From: Aplysia californica
Taxonomy: Eukaryota; Mollusca; Gastropoda; Aplysiida; Aplysiidae
Reading direction: 5' to 3'
NCBI RefSeq assembly: GCF_000002075.1
Contig: NW_004797330.1
Span: forward strand, 683,456-747,455
DNA: 64,000 bases
Shown: piece after piece, positions 12,509-25,500 of the stretch
Numbering within the stretch: the stretch's first letter is position 1
How the letters are laid out: each line of letters starts with the position of its first letter
Made by a program: the position numbers and the translations under genes
Notes under the pieces: generated by a model
What the model was told of the DNA's origin: nothing
What the model saw: the letters and a program-made list of their open reading frames with translations, nothing else
Database searches by the model: none

Positions 12509-13927
12509 AATCATCATGTCTCAAGGAAGGACTGGCCCATTGCTGAATAAATTATAAAATGACTAATTTACAAAGACAAGGTAGATCAGACATAGTAAAA
12601 AAACATCTAATTACTTGCCAATTCATTGGCTACCATATATTTTTTACCAGGTTCTAAATCCTGCAGTGAGGTACTGAACAGCAGGGGAAATCACGCGGCT
12701 TCCCTGTCTTACAATGCATATTTTATATCCAATCGCTAATATTTTTGACACTGACAGAATCACCATTGCGTTTGAGTGGTTTTTGACATATTAAACCATT
12801 TTTAAAAAATTGTAAAGGACAATAAAACACCCCCCACAAAAACACAAATCCCAGCACAACACAATCTCCATCATCCTAAATAAGGACTTATTACAAAACC
12901 ATGTCAAAACTCTCTGTCTCACTGCTGGTCCACAGGCAAACATACATTGTACTACAATGAACCTCACATCCACCTATACCAGATTTAACGACATCTCAAA
13001 CTTAACAGAGGAGAAATTAAAGAATTCCCATTTTTAAAAAAATTAATTAATAGGACATTAAACAATACACTTATTATTATTATATTTATTTATAGAGAGA
13101 GAAAAAGTTCTTCAATGAGCAGTGAGAAACAACTACACAAGGTAGTTCGCACTATAAGTAGCTGTACTGTAAGTGACGAGTTTTTGAGCATTTCTCTCCA
13201 GTAACAAAGACTACTCTAGTTCAAGAGTTGACTTATTCGCAAAGCAATTATTCGAGCATAGAATATGACCAATGAAACATAAATGGCTCATAATTTTGAG
13301 AAATTTTCTGTCCCACATTTGATCCACATACATGCACAATATCTGGTGCTCTCTACCACTCGCCACTTTAGTCGCCGATGCGACTAGGCACACTAAATCA
13401 TAATCAAACAACCAGCGAACGTACTGCACTGAAGTAAATTACTAAATATATATCAAAATCAAAGGAAATCACTCTATATGATGACAGCTGAAAGGTTGAT
13501 GAGCCTTTATGAATTTTTAAAGCGTGTTTCGTGGGCTGCCAAGGTTTCTTTTTATTTAAAAAATTCTACCACGGCTTTAAGCATTCTAAACTGGTGCGGT
13601 ACTTGAGGGTTTTTCACTATATGAGCCTTGGGTACAGTAAGTGTTAAGACGGGCATGCTGTCATAGAAGAGACTACTAGATTCTATACCAAAAGTTTAGT
13701 TCTCAAAGTGAGTCATAGTGGAGTCTAGTTCTATACAATTGCGATAACATCAAGGTAAAGAAGATTTTTCTCATTGGAAACCAAGAGATCCAGTTGATTA
13801 GGGCAATCCAATGGAGGCATCAAAAATAAAACCCTGCTATTTTTCGAAAACATGACACTGTGGCCTGATGCATTTAGATGAAGAGTCCCAGAGGATTAAT
13901 ATGAAATACGAATGTCAGTTTAGTAGA
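12509..13927. other. Intergenic DNA, nothing recognised
   Basis: AT-rich DNA between Maf and the 3' end of ZC3H3. No gene, RNA or clear repeat terminus was recognised. Confidence 0.4.
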
Positions 13928-13969
13928 GGTTTTACGGCGCTCGCAACAGCATAAGGTCATATGAGCGCC
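13928..13969 (-). mobile_element. Solo SINE 3' tail (hairpin unit)
   Basis: A 42-base copy of the SINE tail with stem GGCGCTC/GAGCGCC. The preceding bases (TTTAGTAGAGG) are shared with the solo copy at 52055-52082, which suggests both derive from the same SINE 3' terminus. Confidence 0.75.
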
Positions 13970-15811
13970 AAGGGGTGTATGTCAACAGAGAAGTCCTTAC
14001 AGGGAATCAGACTTACTCTGCTCACCTCTCTAGCTTCAACAGCACAAAGTCTGCTTCGACGATCAAAGGCACCCTGGAAATAGCAGGTCACAAGAGTGTG
14101 ACAAACATACAATAGAAGTAGAGGAAAAAATGACAATAGTAAGGATTAGGAAAGAAAAAGCAGCAGTTCCCTGTTGCAGTTAAGGCACAGTTATGAGCAT
14201 GACATTGATGAATCAGCCCATTTACAATTACAATTCTACTGTGCATAAGAACTCGAGATGTTAATGTCCCCCCTTTTGGGAATGGCCTAAAGACACTTCA
14301 GTCACTAGCACTGCCCTGGGGGTGCTACAAATGTCAGTCAAGCTCTGCTACCACTGACAATTCAGGTGAAGCAAAACTGAAAGGCTGGCTTGACAAACTT
14401 GTTGGATGAAATGTGAGGTTGATTGAGCACATGCGCACACACACACACTGACATATAATATTTTCAAATTTGTACCTCATTTACCTCATTGCAATGACTT
14501 CGTTGGATTACTTCCCGTCATAAATAGTGAATCGGTATCAAATATTACCACAGAGGGCGCACGTAAAGCTGTAAAAAACATTGTTAAAAATCGTCATAAA
14601 GCCATTCACTGAAGTCTAACATGAAGCAATCAATAATAAAATGCCATATTTTGAAAGGCTTTCACTCTCAAATTATAAAACAATAAAATGATCTGAACTA
14701 GGTTACATGATGCACAAGAAGACTGTGATTTACAGTTTAACCCCTTCGTTGTCTTATGATGTTCCTGATACGTCACGAAAATGTAATTTTTTGTTTTGAG
14801 CCACACCATATGAGATGCAAGTCAGCAAAATTTGCTGTTCCTGGTGGTTTATATGACGTTACATGTACGTCAGGCTAATTACCTAGCTGTAATCCTTCTG
14901 TATGGAGATTTAGCCACAAGCACAGCTTGGATTTTTATTCAGGAATTTTTCAATGCCCATATCCGTACCAAATGTGCTAATATTACTTTACTGCTACGCT
15001 TGCAAGCCTTCGATAAACAAAGGTGTAGTCTTGAGGACGAACCCGTGGTCTCACAAAATGCAAACACCAAAATGAATTTTTGAACGCCAGAAAAATTTAA
15101 CTCTTTTACTTAGATTAGCAAGTTTGATAAATTAATGAGCAAGATGGGGGTTTTAGGGAAAGAGGAAATGGAGGAAAGTGACAGTATCAAAGACGTGGGA
15201 TCTTTGATAGGTCATCAGTGGGCAAGATTTAGACCCAGAGTCAAGAGACTGCGGTCTTGGCTAAAAAGCTTATTTTAAAATCAGTGGTGACAGTAGGAGC
15301 ACACATTTCCTGGCAAAAAAAAGGTTAAAATACTCCAAATGACCACAGCAGTATTCCAGGTATTGAAAACCATTATTGCTTTTAAACATTTAGTACTTTT
15401 TGCTGCCTCAAAGAGGATGAAAGACTGATGCATGGTGCAGTCAGGCAATCAAAAGTAATCAATATAGTGTGCAGTAAATGAAAAGGGAAAAAAAGAACTA
15501 GGCGTCTGAATGCCACCTTATTAGTTATAAGGTCCCTTTCACACATGACCACAATGTATCTGATGATGCAATTAAAACTCTGAACTTCTTGTTATGTTTT
15601 GTATTAAGATATAATATGAGGTAGGATCTGTAATTATATTGCCAACATACACAGAATAGACCTGTTTAAATAAAAAATATTATTTACATAATAAAGCTGA
15701 CAAATGCTGCCTATAAATTTGCTGTATAAATACTCATTTGTCAGAATAAAGGCGCAACTTTGATTTTGATATTTCAATGAGAAAAGTGATGGCAGTGACA
15801 TCCTGCTATTT
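13970..15811. other. Intergenic DNA 3' of ZC3H3, nothing recognised
   Basis: AT-rich sequence. TTAACCCCTTCG at about 14739-14750 resembles the start of a piggyBac-like MITE, but I found no matching inverted end. No gene is called. Confidence 0.35.
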
Positions 15812-15817
15812 TTTATT
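15812..15817 (-). terminator. Candidate poly(A) signal of ZC3H3
   Basis: AATAAA on the minus strand, about 715 bases downstream of the ZC3H3 stop codon. It is the first canonical signal I saw after the stop. Use of this site is inferred. Confidence 0.35.
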
Positions 15818-16533
15818 CAGCGCACTCACACATTTGAGTTCTCACCTCTTTAACCACAAATTAGGTCAAATAAAATGGTGTGATACCTCATTTAGACTCA
15901 ACCTTGATCAAAAGTAAATGTCAATTTTTTTTCAACAACTAACCGATACTTTATACATAAGCCCTCTACTCCACTAACAACAAAAAGCCAAGAGTTATAT
16001 GATTTATAGAGGGATTACATTTTTTTAAATAGAACACTTGTGTAGAGCTGAAAACAGCAAGCATGAACACATAGGCCTACATATTATACTTATTCATTTG
16101 AGCTATGACTAATGACCCCCAAGACTGCTGCATCTTCCTCCTCGCCATGCCAACACCTCTGTCATTTGCATCAGCACCACCACATCCACAGAGAGAGACC
16201 AAACTAGTCATATGACCAAGTTCAGCTTTACAAACTCAATTATCCAGTGAAACCTAATCAAGATAGACAAAAGAACAGTACAATAGTTTTGCAGAGGCAC
16301 AAAGAGAAGACCTGAAAATGACCCCTACCACACCTCTCCTGGAAGTAGAAACCTGAACACAGAACACTGGCGCGTGGCATTATGTATCCCATCTTAACAA
16401 CATTTAATATCACAGACCTCTATATATTCATAAGACCAAGTTGGAGCCTAAGGTTTCAGAAAATGTGGAGACAACTGTATCTCAAACATGCAAAAAATTT
16501 AGCGACTGAAAAATCTACAAACTGATGCATAAA

Positions 16534-19500
16534 CTAAGTGTTCAATTCCCTTCCCGCTTTTTCACTCTGTGCCTTTGGATCAGATACTGGGAGAAGACTT
16601 TTATCAACAACCATTTTTGCTTCTTGATCCATTGAACGACTCATTTCCGTAACCTCAGCAGGTATAAGAGATGAACTTGGATCCTCCCTCACAAAACACG
16701 GGGTTATCTTCGGCTTCTTAGTCAAGGGAGCCTTGACACTATTAGATGGTGTACGCTGGGGTCTAAGGTGACTTACTTCCTCTATGGCTGGTGATGACCC
16801 TAAAGAAATGAATGAAGGTTGAGCCACAATATCCAATGACAAAATATTGTCTCGATGTGAAAATAGTAGTGGTGATGATGTATTGTCTCGAAGTGAAGAT
16901 AGTGATGAAGATGCATTGTCTTGGTGTACGGAAAGCAAAGATGACCCATCATCTTGACATGAAGATCGTGATGGTGACACAACGTTTCGATGTGAAGACG
17001 ATGTTTCTTCCAGTTTCATCACATTGGACTCTGACAAGCTGCGTCGCATCCTCTTAGCTCCCTTCTCTTTTCTCAAAACTTTCGCTCTGGAAATGGAATA
17101 ATCAAGAGACATTAGGGTGTTTTAAAAGACCCTTCTTCAAAACATACATCCTCAGCATCCTATAATTAAAATAACTGAAAAGTTATCCTCTGCTGGGAGG
17201 AATGAAAATTCTGCTGGCCCCTTTAGTTTATTTACTTATCTGTCCGCAGTTAAACCAAGATAGAAACAAACCGTCGTTTCTCAGATCTCCCCATGCAGGT
17301 CTAAAAGTTAGATGACAGAATCGGAAAGCCCATTAATTTGGTCATTGCAAACTAAGGTTACGACATATTGTCTCTGATTTTGTCTGAAGCAGGTAAATAA
17401 AATAACAGGCATGCATCAAAAACATCAAAAAGTTTATGTATTTGAGGATTGTCATCAATACATAACCCATGCTTATGAACCCAGTCCAACAGATGTATGA
17501 GTAGGCCTACTTTTCGAGATGTGGAGATGTCTTGATGGTCTTAAAAGGGAATCTTTATAAGCTTACACTAAACTGTGGCGGCAGGGTGGTGTCGCTGTCT
17601 CAAAATGAGCAATGTGTAAGCTAGGTTATAGTAAGTAATGCATTAAATGTAGTGACCCTGTGTATACACCCAAAGGGCAGTTAGTAAAATAGGGCCCAAA
17701 TAAAGACATTTTTTTATTAGTGGATCAAGATTTTTTCAAAATCTATTTTGGTTTGGTCAATGGGAGTGCCGACAAATCAATAAATGAGCTAGAATTATTT
17801 TTTTTCAGTCAGACGAAAGTGAACAAGCTATGGAATATTTATGCTTTTATGGACTTTTGCACAACACTACTTACACTACAGATGTAATTTTGAAACTGAA
17901 TTTGTAAAAGTCATTGTCTCCATCTAAGAGTGTTGTAAAAAAAAAAAATGGTTCTCCAAAGAGCCTCCTTTTACCACATTACATAATTTTTCTCTTCATA
18001 ATTAACATGCCTACAAAACTAGTCCACCCTAAAACCTGGTGTTGGTAGATGAAAATAAAATTTTCAAATTAAAGAAATATTGGGAGAAGTGTGGGTAAGA
18101 GCAGGAAAAGGCAAAATTGTGCCACAATGAAGACACTCTCACACCAAGCCTATTCTTTTTGTTTCACATGGGCACTATCCACTTTCGAGCACAACAGCCC
18201 CATGATCATTGTGATAGACAAGCCCAGAAGAAGAGATGCATCACGTGTACCATATTCGCTGATTTCTTAAGTGAAAGAGAAGGAAACAGGGTCGATGGGG
18301 TGGTGGTGGCCTGGACTAATGTCAAAATCCATGCACTGTATGCACATCTAAGTCTAACATCAGCTCACTGAAGCAGTACAGTCACTGAAGGGGTTTTTTT
18401 TTATTATAAGACATTCTATTTGTTCTGGTAAAGAAAAAACAACTTGCTTTCTATATTTGTGTGCCTGGTGAAGAATCCTGTTATTTTTTCATCTTCATCA
18501 TGTACAAACATCATTTCCAAACAATACGCTTTTTTAATGTATTTAAGATATCTTCAGTATTTTTTAAATATGGGGGATTTTGTCAGGCAGGGTAAAAGAA
18601 ACAAAGTTTTGAGAAAAACAGCTTTTAAGCTTTCCCTTTGTATCTGCTTCAAAAAGATAGATCTATGCTTCAAGATGACATGACAACACATTTGCTACTC
18701 ACAAACAAACTTTAAAAAGCAGCTAAGACAAAAGAACAGCTTTAAAGTGTTTATATTACATCTTCGAAACAAGTTCACCAAGACCTTTAACAAAAATTTT
18801 CAAAAAATAGACCTAGGTTTGCGCAGGGCAGAAATAGGCGATACAACGAAACAAAAGGATGTTGAAACGCAAAAGCTTCGCTTTGTTTACATGTTCTAGA
18901 TATTCATGCTCACTACCCGCCATTAGAGAGGGGAGAGAATGACCTAAATTTGGGTATGCATTGCGATTGAGTTGACTTTATGTATTGACAAGAGAAACCA
19001 TCCGCAGTGTTTACACCTCGTGTCAAAAAACATCTTAAAAAATGTATTTTAAATTAAAACAAACTCAAATCCTTGTAAATATCGATATATTAAGGGAATA
19101 TGCGGCCTGGAATTCGAGAAAAAAATCGGATTTTCACAAAGTATTCAATTTTGATGAATTTCGATTGAACAACCATTTCTACACGTCGTCATATGATCAG
19201 TTATACAAAAAAAAAGTTCTTTTCCTGACATAAATTGCCCCTGAAATATGTAGGTATAGGTCTTTCCTCGAGAGTTTTGTTGAAAAACAACTCATAAGCC
19301 GAACCAAGTAACGTCATAATTCAAACAACACATTGCATCCTTCCCCAAGGTGTTTGGAATGGCTGTTTAGCTCATTTTCCACTTTTTGCATTTCCGGAAT
19401 CGATACCACGCTTGACTGCGTGGGAACAAAATATCGAGAAATTTTGAGTGAATATGACTTTTTGGTCATTTTTAGTGATTTTCTCATTTTCCAATTTTTT

Positions 19501-22500
19501 TCCACAGAAATTCGTATTACTCAATTATTTGAGAACTAAATTAGGATGAAACTTCGTACACAGGTCTATTATGATGTTGTGCACATTCCTACAACAGGAA
19601 AATGTGATTTGTAAAGTACTTTTTAAGAAAAAGGTTTTTTAACAACCCTACCCCCTTAAATTGTCATTACTGTGGGTACACTAAAGCCTAGAAGCCGTAA
19701 AATCTTTGAAATAGCTTTAATTGAAAATCTGTGGTCCATGAATTTAGATCTTAGTTTGTTTTATATTCTTAGAAAATTAGAAGAAGATTGGTGTACAATT
19801 AATTGAGCTATAAACTTCTCAATTCATGAATTTTCGTCATCTTGCGACCATTATTTGCCTCTGTCCGCTCAGAACTGTAATAAATGTGAGTTTTGAATCT
19901 TTTTTCTCAATCTCTATCCCACCCAAATGTGTAATTTCAATGTTAAGCCAACTATGAAAGGTCCTCATTTCAAGATAGAAATATCAGTAGCATATTCCCT
20001 TAATGGCTAAAGAATCCATTTTTAATGGAACTCGGTTTTTGTCAAAAATTATATTTTTGACCTTTGAAGCCTGATATCTCGTTTTTTTTAAATGCTTCTT
20101 TTGGTACCTTTCTTCACCAGGCACACTGTCATTTTTTCAAAACTTGGGTTCACAAATGGGTTATATTTCAACTATGATTAAACAAGATATGCCCCTTGAA
20201 ATCTCCTTAAAATCCAAGTCCTTGTTTTGTCTCCCAAAAATGCAATCCCTTGGCAGAGATCACGGTATTTGACTTGTTCTAAAAGTCCCAAAGCTATGCA
20301 GATCTGTTGTTATATATCATTTATACCAAAAAGCCAAAACAAAATTTTTCATATAAGTGGAACTTGGAATGAAAACAATTCAGCAATCACACTTCAAATG
20401 AATGAAACCCACCTACAAAGTGCATACTGTAGAATATTATATATTTTTCCTGTAAATGGTCCATACACATATTTCTTTGATAGTAAGGGACACTTATTTA
20501 AGAGTACCCCTGTAGTTCGACTTCTGGCAAACTGCTACCTACAGTGTTTTTTGTGAACTAGTAACAGCTTCCAGGTTCTTGCTTCGTCTATGAAACATAG
20601 GACAATTCTCCCCACGATGGCAAGTCCCTGTGGCAGCAAATGATGGGCACACGTACGAGTGCAGGTCTTTGCACTGCAATATTCAAATAAACAGAATGAG
20701 CCACAATTTGTTTCAACAAATAACTCTTGCATCACATTGAACATAATGTGGTTTGTACTGCTTCATTTTTTTTTTAAAGTCAAGGAGATGCACATCATTC
20801 TGATAACAGTCATGGAGCTAAAAAGAAAAGAGTAAAACAGTATAACACGGATAGGTCGAACACAGAAGATTCGAAATCCTGCATCCGTCGAGCTGTGCCT
20901 GAAGTCCTGTTTTTTTTCCTTTTTTATCTTTGTAAGAAAATTACGCAAAAATCTCAAACACAAACACAGAATAGTCAAACTAATTGCACCGCTGTAGAGG
21001 TCTAAAGTCAATGTCCTTTGAGGTGCACTTGAGACAAGATAATAGGAATAATATGAAAAGATATGGAAAAAGGCAAGGTCGTAAAATACCACCTTCCCCC
21101 CTCCACAGAAGCAGCGCCTGTGCTATTTTTAGTGTGCTGCTCGACACGCATGCCTAGGCCCAAGGTCTAGCTAGGCTTGTCTGGAGCAGGTGAGAGGAAA
21201 GGTTGTGCATCACACGATCTATTGTTTTTCCCTGTAAGTAGCAATCTTTGTTGTTTCCCTTGATTCTCTGACACAGCCGATGCCATAACACTGTTCAGGT
21301 ATCCTTTGAACTACGGATCCCTCGAACTACCAAGATCGGCGCCAATGAATTCAACCTATCCATGTTATACTGTAGTAAAGAAGTATACTTTATCAATGGT
21401 TCCCTCCAAACACCTTTTAAAAGTGTGGACTCCTCCTACATACAGGTAAAGAAAAACACTCACAAAAGGACACGTGCCTACAAATTTTGTCCACAAATGT
21501 CACATTTTACTGTACAACAGATTTGGACAATAGTGACGTTAAACAAAGTAGAAGGAACCAACAGGCTAAACCAGAGCACTAACAGTTTTGTATGCTGGTG
21601 TTAGTGTTATGAGCTACCCATTACTCAGAATGTTAAAAAGACTAAGTGCACTTTTTGTTTTCAAGAGATCCTACCTGACAATAATGACTCATTACAAGTT
21701 ACAAGTGCAAATGATGAGGCCAGTAGCAAATAGTTGCTAATTTAGATAATGCTTTTAAAAAGGAAAAAAATGATCAGTTATCTTTACCTTCTCCCCTGCT
21801 GCACAAAACCCATTGAGAAAGTCTTTACAGACCGGAGCCTCGGGGTTCACATTGACATGAAGGTATGGGCAATCTGCTCGCACACATGACCCACGAAGGT
21901 AGAACAGACATACAGGCATCTTTTGCGCTGAAGCTTGGTGGGAGAAAGGACAGTTCAACACGTCACATTTACCCCTCAGAAATCTGGAGGGAAAAAAGAA
22001 TAGCACTGGTTTTAGACAAAGGCAATTTGATTTTGAAAAACATAAATACACAGTTGGGCACCGATAACTCAAACAATGTGTTCGACACATTCATAATGTC
22101 AACCGATAAAACGAAAAATTACAAAGATGTTGAAGAAAATCAAGGGAAGTAACACTGACAGTAAATGGTTGGAAATTAAATCACTAGCAAATTCCCGACA
22201 CTTCCAGATCCATACCTTCAGATTCAACAAGACACACATGTATACAAACACAAACACAGTTCACACACTCTACAGCCTTATGCAGCGCCTAACAGTCTTG
22301 TCTTTGAATACATCCCACTACCCAGCCTCTGTGACTTGACAAGATTATTGCACAAACATAGCAGCTTTTTCAGTAGTTCTTTTCCACAAGTCAGATATGT
22401 CTGTACACCAGTAACAGAAAACATTAACCCCAAGTCAGAACAGTGAGTGAATTTTTGTTGGGAGATATCAGTGTTTTGCTTGTTCAGTTTATTCAAAAGC

Positions 22501-25500
22501 TAAAAAGCTTATTTGCCAACAACAGTCATGAAAACGGAAACCAACAGTTAAACCCCCCCCGAAAATGTGAAAGGATCATACTGCAAGAAACAAAAGGCTG
22601 CCAAAATATAAATTTACTTCAGTAAATAAGGGGCAACAATTCAAAGTAAAATGAAATGTTGTAATGTGACTAATAGGACCTTATGTGTAGCATATATTGC
22701 AATGTTTTATCCGAGACAAGATAGGCATTTCTTAAACAAAGTCTAATAGACCACATATCATAATTACCTTGTGCATAAAGCCACTTTGTCAACATCATGG
22801 ATAAATGGGCACTTGTTCCCTCTGTGACATTTTCCAAATCGACCAAAGAAGATGCAATACTTCTTCTTGATCTTATGTTTACGGTTATCTTTCTTGTATT
22901 TTGCAGCAGCTATAGCAAGGCTCCTGTATACAGCACGACTGTAACAAAGCAAAGAAAGAACAAATGCATACATCTCACCAATGCAAATAAATGACTGCTA
23001 AACAATCTCCACTTTTGCCCATATCACTTAATAACCAATTCATACACCAGGGGATATCAATACATATTAGATGTCCTTGCATCAGAGCATATGAAGCTAG
23101 TAACCATGGTCTCAATATTCTCAATATTCAAAATGGTAACTGGACAACTGTAACAAAAATGTGAGAGTGGACACTCATACTAATACATCAATGTCATCAT
23201 TTTTAGTGCAGCAAAAGATCTAGTGGCACCAACTAAAATTCTTATTTGGCACCTTGGAAGGCAATGATCCATAATGTAATGACAGCACAAATGCTAAGTG
23301 CAAATGGACAGAAATCTTTACTCCTTTAACCTCTTTAAAAGAAGGTATATATTTTTTTGGGTAAGTGTTTTACGGCGCTCGCAACCGCATAAGGTCATAT
23401 GAGCGCGCAGGACACACCAGACATTTCCAATTGTTAGGAAATTTTGAATTTGGCGCGGGTGGTGGCTGAAGCCTACTCTTATCGACCAAGGGATCTTTAA
23501 AGTGCCCAACTTGCACTAGGGACCTCCGAGATTTTCCGTCCTTGTCCGAGAAGGTTAGGCGTAGATCATTCTTACCAGAAGAAAAGGGGTGTAGCTGAAA
23601 GACAGCGGTAAGAAGGCGCCAAGGAGTAGCAGTAGAAAAGCTGCAGAAAGAGTCAGGAGCCCAGTAGAGGGGACAAAGGAGGTGAGGGGGGTGGGGGAAG
23701 AAAGTGGAGACGAAAGCAGACGACAGAATATTGCACGAGAGAAGGAAAGAAGGTGAAAGGAGACAATTTTAGAGAAGAATATTTTTCAGTTGCTACCCGG
23801 ATTCAAACCCGGGACCTTTGAAAGAGAGGCAAACACCTTAACCTCTAGGCCACGAGAGCCCCCAAATGGAGAAGGTACTTTCCCTACTTTTGGTTTTGTA
23901 TCATTAGTGTATCAAAAGAAAAGACATAAAATATCACTCACTTGCCAACAACTGCCTGAACATGGAAAGAAAATGTGATTTCAAGTCATTGCACTGTGAA
24001 AGTTCATGACTTCTTAGAAAAAATCTCTTGAAAAGCAGTACATAATCAAGCTTAGTCCTAAAGATACACAATGTATAAAAAAGACATGGAAGCAGAGCGT
24101 AGTCCACAAAAAAAAATTCAGCTGAGTGCACATAACAGGTTACAATTACATTCAACAATATAAGATGTATTCTGAACAAAAAAATGACTTATCAGCAACA
24201 TTCAGTTTGAAGCGAAAACAAGGTACGGCACACACAGAAAAGTAAAAATCTTGCCCCAATATGAACATCAAGTCTTCCCTGAGTTTGAGAAAAAGAATAA
24301 TTCAGATGTATACAAAAATGATCCAGGTGACTGAAAATTCACAACATTCTTTCATCAAATTTTCAAAATATTGAAATAAAGTAAAAAACTAGCAGTAGCT
24401 ATGCAATTCTTCTTAAACAATAAATTCCATTTCCCATTTTCCAAAATTTAAAAACACAAAACAGTACACGCCCAAATCCTATTTTAAAAATATGGTGTTG
24501 TGTCAAAAGAAGAACTGACAATACCTTGCAGCCAACCGTGTCTTATCATTGATGACTTTTCCTAATGCCTGAGGCCTCGCCTTGACATACTGAACTCCTT
24601 GAATTTCCACTACAGACTTGCTTGTGCCACCGAGTTTCGTCTTACTACCAGAGGGGGACGTGGAGCCTATCAGACGAGTAAAAGCATTGCACAACATTAA
24701 GGATATCAGTCTTAAAACCAGCAAAACAGCTCTAAAAGAGCCTATACACCTTCAAAAGAAAGAAAAAGGTTTCAATTGTTCACCACCTTAAACAAAAAAA
24801 TGGGCCTAGCGCACTTGAACAATAATAACCAAAAATGACTCGCGTCCGTTTTCACTTCAAGATTACCATCCACCCCCCACCCCCACCCCCAGTAGCAACA
24901 AGAAAAACCTTTTCCCACAGGATAGCAGTTTGAATTCCCTTACATACTGGATTATTCTTTTAAAATTAATATTATTTTAAAAAGCACTTTGTTATGCAAG
25001 TACAGTCTAACCTGCCTTAACAGGAACCTGTATAAAACGTAAACCTGTCTTAACGGAATCTCCCCCCCTTGATATATTCCTCTCTAATTACCTGTACAAA
25101 ACAGAAACCTGTCGAACGCAGAAACGGAGAGAAAAATTCGCTCCCTTCCAAGGGTTCCACCTGTCTTATACGGAAAATGCTTTGCTCGCTCAGCCTGATT
25201 TGAAACAAAACTCGCAAGTTTGGTTCCGCCGGCTCTAAATGTAAATGACATGGCCATGCTGCTGGGCGAGGAAGGGGAGATGGGGTGCAATTTGGGGGTA
25301 GATGTTGCCCCATCATTCGAGCCCTGAGGGATGCAGGTGGTCAGGGTAGAGTAGGTGTGAAATATTCATGACTGCCCATGAGAGTGCTCGAGTAGCAACC
25401 ACTACGGAAACTTTCCTGGGTAGCCAGAAGCCAGAGGTGTGAAATTAGATTGACCAATGCCTGCCGCCATGATTGTACAGCCAGCCAAGAAAAGAGTTCC

